Of a DNA stretch of 64,000 nucleotides, positions 11,818 to 22,653 are shown in pieces. The DNA is from Acanthaster planci (Eukaryota; Echinodermata; Asteroidea; Valvatida; Acanthasteridae): NCBI RefSeq assembly GCF_001949145.1, contig NW_019091361.1, positions 3,217,564-3,281,563 on the forward strand, in the 5' to 3' direction. A program made the position numbers and the translations under genes. Under the pieces are notes generated by a model. It had not been told where the DNA came from and did no database searches. It saw only the letters and a list, made by a program, of their open reading frames with translations. Positions within the stretch are counted from its first letter, which is position 1; every line of letters begins with the position of its first letter.

Positions 11818-13257
11818 CTGTCAATAAAATAAATCATTAGCAGACGACACAAGCGCATTTTTTATGCATCTACTTGATAGCAATGTCCAACACTCTATGC
11901 TACGAACATCAGCTACGTTCAGAGACGTACATGTGTATCCAGCGCACGTCAGCGGCTGAGCAGCATAAGCGGGGAGGCGGGCAATTTCAATTGTGGAAAT
12001 TGGAAAATACTAGACCAGTCGCTTCTAGAAAAAAAAAATCCACCCCCGTCTTAGCTCTACTAAGTAAGTGGAGCGTAGTATTCCTCTTTATATGACGATC
12101 ACGTTCAAAATCGCAAAAGAGGAATTTACTATTATTACTAACGCTCCACTCAGTAGAGGACGTACCCCCGTCCAAAGATCTGGATATAACTTATAAGACT
12201 GAAACCAACTTCACCATGCTCAAGTTCGATCAACCCAAAAGATGTAAAACATCAATTTCAATAAAGTAACTAATTGATTGATGCAACTCCTTCAAGTTCA
12301 AGCAGATCTGTTTTCCTTCCTCCATGAGCAGACGCACCATGAGCCGACTGTGAATTGAGCAGATGGGACTAACTGCAAGCAACTTCCAGGAGCTGTATGC
12401 TGTCAGTCGGGGTACGACCTCGACGAACTGCTATGCTATAGTAGCGCACTAAATGCGTGGAGCCCGACTAATTCCGGCAGCAGGAGGAATGTTAACCACG
12501 GTGACCTATTGAGCGAACACCAACTTCGTGTGATTGGTGTGGTGAATGTCTTTTTGAAAACCCAGCTTTATTATTTGAGTTCTGACAACTTACCAAACCG
12601 ATAAATGAGAAATGAAATAGTTACCACTTATTCAATTTAGCTACAGGTTGTAGGTACCTATTGCTTTTTTGTTGACATGGATGTAAATTATTGTCATGGT
12701 AAATTGTACTTTTACGTGTGGTGGGGCACACCTACTTCGTACACGTAGATTTTCATACAGTGTAAGGCTAGGATGTGTGATCTTGCTTTGTGTAAATGCA
12801 GTTAAATATTGCTGGTGCTGTCAGGTTGCTTGTAAAGTCCAAAGTTTTATTAGACTGCAGACCTACTGGAAAAGAAATCTCAGCTGGAAAAGAAGTCAGG
12901 CCTAGGCCTACACGTACTTCAAGTTAACATGCTTTTTCTGCACTACCAAGTTCTCTATGAAGTATGAAATGTCATGTCTTGCATGGATAAACGGGAGCAG
13001 AGTTGTACAAGAAATTTGCCATTTTATAGGCCTGCTAGTAGTAATTGGTATTAACCTGCAGTCCTTGTGCTGTCACTTTGTTAGAGCCTGGTCAGAACAA
13101 TCCAAAAAATATGACTTATGAAGTAACATGCCGAATGTCAAGAGCCTTGTTATTGTACATGTGTGGATTCACAAAGTTTCAAGTCAACATTTTTGTGTTT
13201 CATCCATTTTCCGCTAACTTTCGTCCGGCCTCTAGTCACGGATACGTCATCACCAAC
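11818..13257. promoter_or_regulatory. divergent promoter interval between SLC35A4 and DOLK
   Basis: The two genes point away from each other across this interval, so both promoters should lie within it; the SLC35A4 first noncoding exon is probably here too. No TATA box can be assigned. An imperfect inverted repeat (12054-12162) is the only structure I see. In DOLK's frame the sequence is open upstream to 13045, but the best start is 13258. Confidence 0.5.
12054..12162. repeat. imperfect inverted repeat
   Basis: CTCTACTAAGTAAGTGGAGCG followed by TTCCTCTTT at the left is mirrored by AAAGAGGAA...CGCTCCACTCAGTAGAGG at the right, with small gaps. The spacer is about 25 bases. This may be a fold-back element or a degraded MITE. 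It lies in the SLC35A4-DOLK promoter interval. Confidence 0.5.
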
Positions 13258-16200
13258 ATGCAGAGGTCTGAAATCCAGGCTCCCCAGTGGCTGGAAAGTG
13301 CTGTAACTGTGGTTGGAGTGCTAACCATCATCAGTTCTGATGTGCAGCCAGCTAACACAGTGTGGTTGACAGCAGGTTAGGAGGAAAAATGGTTGGCGTA
13401 CGGCTTCAGTGTTCAAGTTCACAGATCTGTTTCCCGAGCATGTTTTCCTGAGGAACCTTGACAAGAGACAAATCTGTTCGTTCATAATGCTCACTGCAAG
13501 AGGTTGCTGACCTTCAAAAAATAAAAAAAAATCTAACTTTGGGCAAAATTTGTTCAGAAAATTAAAGCTTGGAGATGTTAAAAACAAACCATCAGGGTGT
13601 TTCCGAGTGTTTTCAGTGACTGAGACGCTGATGCCCAGACTTGTTCATATACACCATATGTTGTTTATTTTTTCTCCAACAGTTCTTGTTTTGGGATTAA
13701 TTGCCCAAGAGATGGAAAGTGCAAGCAGAGGTCACCTTAAGGCAGAAGTACATTTCAGGTGATTAACATTCACAGTTTACAGTACTAAAATATTCTTGAC
13801 CAGATACTTGAAAGTAAGAAGTTAAAGCACATTCAGCTTGAAAAAAGGTTCTTGTTTGGCTTTTTTTAGTAAGAATTTCAACTTTATCTCCATTGGTTTA
13901 TTAACTTATAACTGACAATAACATTTTTTACATGGCTTAAAACTATATTTCATTTTCTGTTCTCTTGACAGACCACACACAAATTCTGGCCTGTTGCTAG
14001 GCAACCTTCTCATCCCCTTGGCAACTGCATCCACACTCCAAGCTAACCCGAGCAGTTCCAAAGTGGACAGTTACTACCTTATCGCAGTGGTTCTCCTGTG
14101 CACACTGACTCCAGTGGCCATACTTCTGTGCGCCATGACAAAGATCAGATTTCTCATTTCCTATGAGCAGCGTTTTGTGCATCAACTTTTGATTATTCCC
14201 GTCTTGGGACTCCTTGTGTGGTCTTCGTGGTTGAGACACCGACTAGTCACCCTGGTTGTTTTGGCAGTGGCCATACCACTCACAGGTTTGTCTTCTATTA
14301 CCCAATTCTGTTGCACCTGTGGTGGGGGGTGTGCATTGGGCCCCCTCTATTTCTACCCGGGGGGGGGGAGGCTAATGACTCTCACTTTTGGCAGGTCCTT
14401 TAATAGAACACAGTGGGGCGGGGCTTAACCCTAACCCTCCTCAATCCTTCACCTGTTGGAGGATTGAGGAGGGTTAGGGTTAATGAATCAGTCTTCTAAT
14501 GCCTGATAGTCTCGCAACTCACTCCCCACCTTGAAATCATTCTGTCACCATTGGTCTATGTACCAATCAGTCATATTAATCAGAAAACTCTGTTGTTTTA
14601 TTTCATTTGTATTCAGCGTCCTAGTTCTTGTTTTAGATTTTGTCATTGATCTTTGGCCTGTACTGAAGAAATGCATTTTGTACAAAAAAAATTGTGCTTA
14701 TACTAGGGGCAGGTATTTGTAGACTTGCTCATGACAATTACACTGGTCAGTAATTGCATTTGCAAGAAAAATATGAGAAATTATGTCAATTATTTCTCTT
14801 GTTATTGGCATGCATGGAGTACTCCTGGGAATGTACTAAACTGCAACACTGTTTACATTGTTTATCTGTCAATGAATCCAGTGACCGTGGCAACACTGTC
14901 TCTAGTCTTATGTGGTGGCCCCCACCAATGGCCCTGAATGTCGTGATAACTTCATGTATGGTATGTTCTATGAAAGTCACTTGGTACTAAATTCTGTGCT
15001 GTGTGCCATTGAAGGGGGCTGTTGGAGATGTGCAGTGAAATATAGTCCAAAATTCATCCACAGAAGAAAGATTGTGTTTTCTTTTCGTTTCTTGTAATGC
15101 GGCCTCCACTTGGGCTGTCATTCACAGCCTATTTCTTCCTAACCAGGTTACTCTATTTCCTGCCAAGGAGTTTCACGTTGGGCGAGGCCGTTTTCATTTC
15201 CGAGTCACTGACGCTGCTCATGCTGCAAGCAGCCTGCTCACTGACAGAAGGGACAGGGAATCTACTGGCATGCTTACAGGTGTGAAAGGTTACCTTCCCA
15301 GTTTCAGTTCTGTTATAAATTTTTTTTTTTTTAATTTCATCAATTTTCGCTTTCCTTAAGTTGTCTTTCAAATTTTTGGTTGGGAGATACAGCGGAGTAT
15401 GCTGGCAGGGTATTGATACGGACACGTCAAATTGGGTGGTTGGGGTTGTTGGGCGGAAGGAGGGTTGTACTTAATAGAAGTGGGACCTTTCTACCTTGCA
15501 ATTCCTGCACCGTCACACGAGTCAACTCATGGGACTGTAGGGGCTCAAACTTGGGCTTAACCTCAGGGGAGGCCTTTTTCCGTTTGCCCCCCCCCACAGT
15601 GGCTTATGCTTAGAGTCTACCCAAGTATGTTATCTGTAAAAAAGGCTGAAGGCACAAAAACTAGTTGAAAAAGTATTGAAGTGAATTCGTAGGGAGATTT
15701 TATAACCCTGTCTCACATTGAGACTTTCTGGCTAACGTCTTCCATTGACATAGTGAAAAATGGGCAGAAGTGGCTGGTGCGGTTTAGCCTCTTTCTCCTA
15801 CTGACTTCGAGCCCTGGAGCAATCATTCTGAGAGCGTGCCTTGGCAGCCACTATTTATAATTGCGTGCAATTTCCACAAAGTTTGCATCTGAGATTGAGG
15901 TTTCTCATTGGCACTGTCTCGTGTGTATTTAGGATTCCTGTCTGTATAAATCACAAATTGGGTCTCTTGAAATGCTGCCAATTGTTCTAAGCACTCAGGG
16001 AGGCAAATGGTGGGAGTAGCTTCTTTTCTTTTTGTTGGTCTGCTTGTAGATGTTGAGTGGTTCAACCATGCTCATTTAAAACTTATAACACACTCTTCGG
16101 AGAGGAATTATTTCCTGTGCTTTATGTTCTGCAGGTTTTAGTTCTAGGATGTGTGGTGCTTGGTGTGGCAATTTATCCAGTAGCCAAAAGGTTACGAATG

Positions 16201-19200
16201 TTGTCTTGTGGTCAGCGTCCATTCAAGTGAGTGAACAGTAAAGGCACTAACTGCATTAACTGATCACCAATTCCCTAAGTCTCTAAAAACCTAACTGTGA
16301 TTGCTTGGCGGATAGAAAGAAGTCCCGGTTTTGTAACACTGCAAAGCACGTGTTATTTGGAAAATTTAATTTAACAGCCCCAAGTGAAACTAAACACATT
16401 TTGTAATTCATTACATTTTTGTTCAGTGCTCAATGCAACATTCTCCTTGCCTGCCATTCAGGATTTAGCCACAGTTCGCAATAGACAATAGTAACTAACA
16501 GCTGGGGGCACTTGACCTGATGTTTTACACTGCAAGAAAGCTGTCGGGCCTATGGCAAATGGGAGTTGTGTCACCGTAATTATTCTCTGTGCCAAACCAA
16601 TTTTCTTGCTTTAATTTTTTTTGGCCACAGAGAGGTTGACGTAGCCTTTAAGAAGTTGTCTGCTTATTTCTACCTGTGCCTTACAGCAGCCATCGTTCTC
16701 ATACTTCTACCCTGGTTGGGATTCTTGCTTCGACAAGAACCACTCCGCTGGGGCGTGTTCTTTGTGACTGCAACAAGAACAAGAGTAAGAACCCTATCAT
16801 CTCTGTGACAATGGCTCCTTTTCAGTCTTGGTGATAATTGGAATAAAAAATTACTCGAACATGAAGCTTCCAGTTGTGGAATTGAAAAGTAGAGTTCCAA
16901 GCTGTATCCCTCTTGAGCAGAAGCACCCCCTCGTCGGTTGAAAAGAGCCACGGTGGTGGGAAATGTTCATTTTGTTGGTAGTGACGCGACCATGTGCATG
17001 GCAGTCGTTTGTGAACCTGCAAAGGAGCCTCCGTTGCTTGGAAAAGTATGCCCTCTGTTGGTCCCCCTCAGGGGGGATTAGAACTGAAAGGACAGCGTTA
17101 TAGAAATTACTACCAACTTTCTTGGCGTGGGGGGATTCTTTTTCAGATGAACAAATTAAGACAACTGCTTTTCAAACAAAGTTCCATTTTAGCCCCTGGA
17201 CTGTAGATCTTGTTACCCCATTGCCGATAGGCTCTGCAAAATTAAACTTCTTAATGTGCTTTTTGGCTTCAGGATGCTAAGTTTACATGGTGTATTAAGC
17301 TAGCTTCAAACTACCTCTTCACAAAATGCCAAAATTGCACCTCATTTAATGTGCCAAAGGGTACTTAAATGGCACTGGACTGGCACCTGAACTTACTATT
17401 CAACTTTCTAACTCTTGCCCGTAGAGTGTCCTTATACCAGAGGCCATATTGTCAACATCCAAACTTGTCAAATCTTGATTTTTATTAGGTTAGCTGTGTG
17501 GGTATCTACCCCTTTGATTACATGTTGAATATCGGCTCATCAGAATTTCTCTCCTTTGTTCCAGATGCTGCTGTTCTGCCTGTGGCTGCTTTTAGTTATT
17601 GGAGCAGTGGGCGTGGTCACACTTTGGGGGTCCTCCTCCACGATTGTCAGGAAGTACTTCCACCTCGTGGCCATCTGTATCTACGTCCCTGGTATCCTGT
17701 CTGATGTTCCCCTACTTCACCTAGCATCAGCGGGAACCCTCTTTATCTTTGTGATATTAGAGGTTGGTTCGTCGATCCTTCCTCAATGATTTTTGTATTC
17801 AAACTGATGTACACCTGTGTCCAACTTAGCTTATTTACAGCTTCTCTTCATTCTATCTGACTTATTTACTATCCAGTTTCTCAGGATCTTCCGCGTATGG
17901 CCCGTCGGTGACATACTGCACAATGCATTCACCATGTTCGTAGATGACCAAGACTGTGGCATTGCCATCCTGACGCACATCTACCTGCTGCTCGGAATGG
18001 CCCTACCCGTCTGGCTATACGCAGAGGTCAGAGATCAGAGTCAGACTGGTATGGCATTCATGTTAAAATAGACTTCTATTTATCATGATAATAAATGTTT
18101 GAATCTTTTTTCATCTTTTTGCTGAGATTATCTTGGCTATTGGCTGCAGTTATTGAAACCTCAGAAGAGCTAGAACACCCCAGTGCCTTGTCTGAAAATT
18201 TTGGACTAAAGTACGACTGGCATCCGTCCAACACTCTGTTATCACTGAATTAACGAACAAGGTTTTAGTTCACTGTGCTCAGTATTGATCTGTGAGGTAC
18301 ATGCAGTCTCTGTTTCTACTTATTATCTCTTCAGTTATGCCACCAGAACACTGGTCTGAACACTTGTCTGAGCAGACAAGAGTTCCTGTGGAATTTTTCA
18401 CATATTGCCATTAATGTTCAGAAATGTCCACAGGGTGTAAATCACCTTTGATTTCCCTGCCTCACCGATTCTGAAATTTGTGAACTTGAATGGTAAAATG
18501 CAGATATTTCTTAGCGGAATCGAAGAGTACAGGGATTACATTTCAAACCATCTGGCGTCAATATTGATAAGTTGTCTTCATTAATCTTCCATGGTATGCA
18601 TGCATTAGAGCTTCTGTAACCATGTTCTTTTGCAGGCATTTCACTGGCCATTTACAGTGGTGTTTTATCCCTCGGTGCTGGTGACACGGCAGCGTCTGTT
18701 GTAGGCTCCCTCTACGGCAAGACCAAATGGCCAGGTAGCTAAGCATTTCACACAATCTCAAAGACCCCCTTTTCGAAAACAAATTCAAGCTGCACGGATG
18801 ATAGAGAACTCTAGTTGATGGCATAATTGTAATTCTATAACTGGGCAAGTGCGGGTGCTTGCTATACTGCGCTGCGCTACACTACAACAAGCCGTTTGTT
18901 TTTTATCAATGGTGCACACACAATACGGTGCCACTCATCCAATGGCCTTACTTCAACCATTCTCCAAATCCTATCGACACCCACTTTTCGTTTGTTGGTT
19001 TGTATCTCTCACTCCAATTCAGGCCTCTGCCATCTGATGCAATTATTTTTATGTCAGTGGTTCCCTTTATACTTAATAATGAAAAAGACTATTGATAACC
19101 AGTGCTGCAACCTTGCCTTGGGCATGGTTCCAAAATGGTCGACTAGATAGTCCAGCCATCCACCATTCGTGGGATATTTTCAACTGTACTTGTTGCTGGA

Positions 19201-19595
19201 ACTTGCCTGTTGTTTTCTGAGTATTTGTCACACTTTATGCAAAGTGTGGAGCTTCAGTGCCAGTAGCCTGGAATTTTAAATAAGTTATTCAGGCTAAAGA
19301 TGTATCGAGTGTGTTTTAATTATGAAAAATATCACTTGAATGACAAGATTCATTTCCACTTTTACCGACAGGCAGTAAAAAGACTCTCGAGGGGACATCT
19401 GCCGCCATTTTGTGTCAGCTCCTTGGTTGCTGTATGCTAGTCTACCTGGATCCACGTCTTGCTGCTCTTAACAGATGTCGAGCTGGAATCATATGGGCGG
19501 TTACCCTGACCTCTGTCTTAGAAGCTGTCACCACACAGATAGATAACCTGGTCTTGCCTGTGTTTATGTATTCACTGTTGCTCAGCCTGCAGTGA
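13258..19595 (+). CDS. DOLK: dolichol kinase (10 coding exons)
   Basis: Exons are 13258-13375, 13683-13758, 13972-14285, 15128-15279, 16135-16226, 16631-16784, 17565-17762, 17877-18048, 18636-18734 and 19372-19595. All are GT-AG and in frame, giving 532 residues (human 538). The enzyme phosphorylates dolichol with CTP in the ER membrane, the last step that supplies dolichyl phosphate for N-glycosylation, O- and C-mannosylation and GPI anchors. It is a polytopic membrane protein. Key motifs are RKYFHL before a membrane segment, LTHIYLLLG, GAGDTAASVVGS (about 439-450) and the cytosolic CTP-binding loop KWPGSKKTLEGT (about 456-467), followed by TTQIDNLVLP near the carboxyl end. The start at 13258 aligns with the human amino terminus to within about ten residues. 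Human DOLK is a single-exon gene, so nine introns here is a notable difference. Confidence 0.95.
14425..14483. mobile_element. TTAA-flanked perfect hairpin (24-bp arms)
   Basis: Bases 14425-14448 and 14460-14483 are perfect inverted complements separated by 11 bases. Each end is TTAA followed inward by CCCTAACCCTCCTC. TTAA target duplication and ends beginning CCC are the hallmarks of piggyBac transposons, so this may be an extremely short piggyBac-type MITE made of almost nothing but terminal repeats. Twenty bases of the arm recur exactly at 61292-61311. It lies in DOLK intron 3. Confidence 0.65.
14904..14955 (-). repeat. short interspersed repeat 'Z', copy 1
   Basis: It contains GTGGCCCCCACCAATGG followed by GTGATAAC, and resembles, in the opposite orientation, the segment at 26545-26592. 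The match is short, so membership in a family is tentative. It is in DOLK intron 3. Confidence 0.3.
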
Positions 19596-20059
19596 CAATT
19601 ACAAGGGCTAGGAATCATGATTACCAGTCCTCCTCTGGCCAAGGACAACAATAAATATTAATTTCCAATATGCCAAAAATAGAATTTTGTCTCCCTTGGC
19701 GATGAAGTGCTTTGACAATTTTGCAGAGTGGCAATTGTTTAAAAGAAGAGGTGTCTTCAGAAAAGGTTGGGGCCATTTTGATCATAATTTTAATGTTTTC
19801 AGTTGGGAAACATGGCCTATTGAAATAAGTGATATTTTAGTCCAAATATTCTTGTGAAGGCAGTGTTGTACAGTTGTTTTAACAGGTAGTGAAGCTTACT
19901 TAAAATAGTTGTAAATGCACACGTTTCACAGGTTTTATGAGTTATGAAATTATAAATGCTAATGTAAGATGACCGAGGCACCCATTATCATGGTGTTCTA
20001 AATACATTTAATCAGAGAAATTGTGTTTTATTTTTGTACCAGAAAGAGGAAAGATATTG

Positions 20060-20065
20060 AATAAA
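20060..20065 (+). terminator. probable DOLK polyadenylation signal (AATAAA)
   Basis: The AATAAA lies about 465 bp after the DOLK stop codon, in T- and A-rich DNA that runs into unrelated repeats soon after. An earlier AATAAA at 19650-19655 is an alternative site. Confidence 0.45.
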
Positions 20066-20391
20066 ATCTTGTATTTGTGAAGAGGATATTATTGTAATCA
20101 TACAGGAGGGATATTGAAAACGGAATGCAAATGAGTTTGATTTACATGCCGTGTATGTTGTCTATATAGGTTACCATATAGTACATGTTCATTGTTGCAT
20201 TTAGAAATGAGAGAAAAAAATTAACCTCAAAACCTCAGTCCAGCCACACAAACTGAGGCCCCAAAATCCATTGGTTTGGGAACCGCTACGAGACAACCCC
20301 AAATAATGCACTCATACGTGAATGCATCCCTGGCCGTTTTGTCTGTGCGTGCGATCGACAGTGCCTTAAGCTTGCATGCATGTTACAATAT

Positions 20392-20929
20392 CCGGTTCGT
20401 AAGTGACGTCGTCAAAAAGGACGCACCACGATTTTCAGGCTCCCATCGCTGAAGTTGCGCGTTAACTTCCGGTTCCAAGTCAACGGCGATCATCCGGTTC
20501 GTACCCGTAAGTACAGTGACTTCGTCACAAAGGCGGACGTGCCACGATTTGCAGGCTTCCCATTGGACGATCGCTGAAGTTGCGCGTTAACTTTCGGTTC
20601 CATGGTTCCATGGCCGTTTTCCAATACTCGAGTTGGGCTCCACTCTCAGGCTTCAACTTTTTTTTTTTTTACTTCCTGGCTTTGAGGTTGTGAGCGCAAT
20701 AGTAAGTCTGATAGTGCCACAAAACATCAAGTAAGATGCAAAAGAGCCACACATTAGAGTACTTCAATTTAAGTTAAACGCTTCAGGCCCACAATCGGGG
20801 ATTAGTTTCCTTCACGAATCCTCCGACGGAGCGAAGTTGAGTAATTGGAAAACGGCCCATGTAAACGGCGATCAATGCACGTGCGGTGGGAGTGGTTTAA
20901 ACTTAAGTGACGTCACACTTACGAACCGG
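20392..20929 (+). mobile_element. composite MITE, family 'Y', with internal duplication
   Basis: The outer ends are inverted repeats: CCGGTTCGTAAGTG at 20392 and its complement CACTTACGAACCGG ending at 20929. The core (GATCGCTGAAGTTGCGCGTTAACTT, split here for length: GATCGCTGAAGTTG then CGCGTTAACTT) occurs twice, and a second GGTTCGT end occurs near 20494, so two family members are tandemly arranged. The second is split by another element (20613-20856). The single intact relative is at 5692-5853. No coding capacity. Confidence 0.75.
20613..20856. mobile_element. MITE nested inside the family 'Y' element, with CCATG target duplication
   Basis: The ends are GCCGTTTTCCAAT and its exact complement ATTGGAAAACGGC; similarity continues inward with one gap (ACTC, then a GCTCC block). 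CCATG is present on both sides (20608-20612 and 20857-20861). The uninterrupted copy at 5692-5853 has one CCATG at the same place (TTCCATGTA), which confirms insertion and the five-base duplication. The 244-bp element contains a T-run and no open frame. Confidence 0.8.
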
Positions 20930-22627
20930 GTAGCTGCCCCTCTTGAGGCACCAAATACGCGCCTTTAGAATTTAACAGTGCAAATTTAGACCGAAATAGC
21001 GCTGCCTGTTGACTATCGTGAAGAGGTTGGCCTCCGTTTTTTCACTGGAAATTCAAGATTATGGCCAGAATATCACTTTTTGTTTCAATTTCACGGGGGT
21101 TAGCCATGAATTTTTTTTTTGTTCTCCTTCGAACGAAGGTACCCCCAAAATAGCAGTAAAACTAAGCGCTCAATTCTGAATGTAGCCGCCTGCCTCTATC
21201 CAAAATAGGTCCGCAAAGTGGGGCTTTTTGTGAAAGAAATACCCCAAACTGGAAACTATCAGTCCAAAATTTGGGATTTAAAGAAACATTTCTATGATAC
21301 TTCCTGATTATGGCATGTCTTATTGCAAAAACCCCGTGGGATCACGAAATATTAATAAGCTCGCGCGCAGAAATACAACCATTTGGTGGAATGCACCCTT
21401 GAAAGACAGTGGGCGCAGTTCTTCCGGGGTATAGACTGTACTATTTCCAGGGAAGGAAATTGTTTACAATTTATTGCTTACAGGATTAAACGAAAATTAT
21501 TTCAAATACTTTCAGAAAGTTTTAAGCTTACTTTTACGTGTTAAATGTGGTGAAGTACTGAAGTGAAGGAGAAATTGGCAATTAATTGTTCAGTTGGGGG
21601 TAACCGTAATGGAGATCAATAGGGGTAACATAAGTTCGTGGCTGACCGCCCCCTAGATTCGAAATAGAATGACCTGACAACAGGGTCGGCGCGTCATAGG
21701 ATACAAAATGGCAGCCCCCTCAACTGCATCTGGTGTTATCGCGTGATGTGAATCAAGAACAAGAACTAAGGTTTCTGCTAAAATCAGGTCTCATATTTGA
21801 TCTATTCTAAGTTTACGTTTACTCTGAGAAAAGCCATTTTTACGTTTAATCTTTTTGGAGCCTGTAAAATTTCTTGGTCTAAGTTACTAAGTCAATTTTG
21901 AGTCACTCCGCGTGGAGGGCATGGCAGGCCATGCTGCAGGCCGTGTGCTGCTGCTACAGACTTCAGTAGGCCTGATATGGGCCTATTACAGTGTTAGGCT
22001 AACTGTTTTAGAGGATGAGCTGCTACAGAATTAGGCCTATCATTCCAGCTTAGTCCCAACAACTGAACAATCATCATGGGGCCGCACGGACATCAGGGAG
22101 TTTCGCAATATGGCGGGTAGGCTAGCAACCGATGAAAACAACTGCAGTGAACATGCGCGGCATAAGTACTGATCAAACAAAATTGTGTAATCTGACCCTC
22201 TGACTGGGTGGTGCCATGCGTACATTGCATGCCGTAGGCACTGTTTTAATCGGTTTATTTTGCGAGAGTTCCGGATGTCCGCGCTGCCCCACATTGAGTT
22301 CCCACACAGGCTTAGGCCCTACCTCCCAAATCTGACCTGTGCTGCCCAAGGGCAAGGTCGTCTTTTTTGCTGTTGTCATCAGTATGTTTTGCTGGATGTT
22401 GGTAATTTCAGCACTTAATTTAGTTTCAATATTGCTCATGATGTTGGAAATTTGTTAAGTTCTGGATGTCATCGGCATGTTTCCAGCTCTGGGTCTGCCC
22501 GTCATCGGTCCAGCCCTTGGACCTTGTCACCCACAAGGAATATTCTTACTTTCGCTTAAGAAATAGCATAATAAGAAATTCAGCTCGGATTAATAAAACT
22601 TACTTTTCTGAAACTTTACTCTTTTAG
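20930..22627. other. intergenic spacer before FAM221B
   Basis: No protein-like frame stands out. The right part should hold the FAM221B promoter and a noncoding first exon, because a good splice acceptor (TTTACTCTTTTAG) precedes the coding exon at 22628. The location of that first exon cannot be fixed from sequence. Confidence 0.45.
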
Positions 22628-22635
22628 GATTTTTA

Positions 22636-22653
22636 ATGAAAAAAACAAAATGA
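22636..22653 (+). CDS. 5-codon upstream ORF overlapping the FAM221B start
   Basis: An ATG at 22636 opens the frame MKKTK and its TGA overlaps the FAM221B ATG as ATGA (22650-22653). If the leader begins at the acceptor at 22628, this ORF is in the mRNA close to an exon junction. A role in controlling FAM221B translation is inference; the peptide itself is unlikely to matter. Confidence 0.35.
   Translation: MKKTK

Noticed and set aside
14425-14483. Interstitial telomere repeat
   Set aside because: Only two TTAGGG-like units occur per arm; the perfect inverted arms with TTAA ends are better explained as a transposon hairpin.
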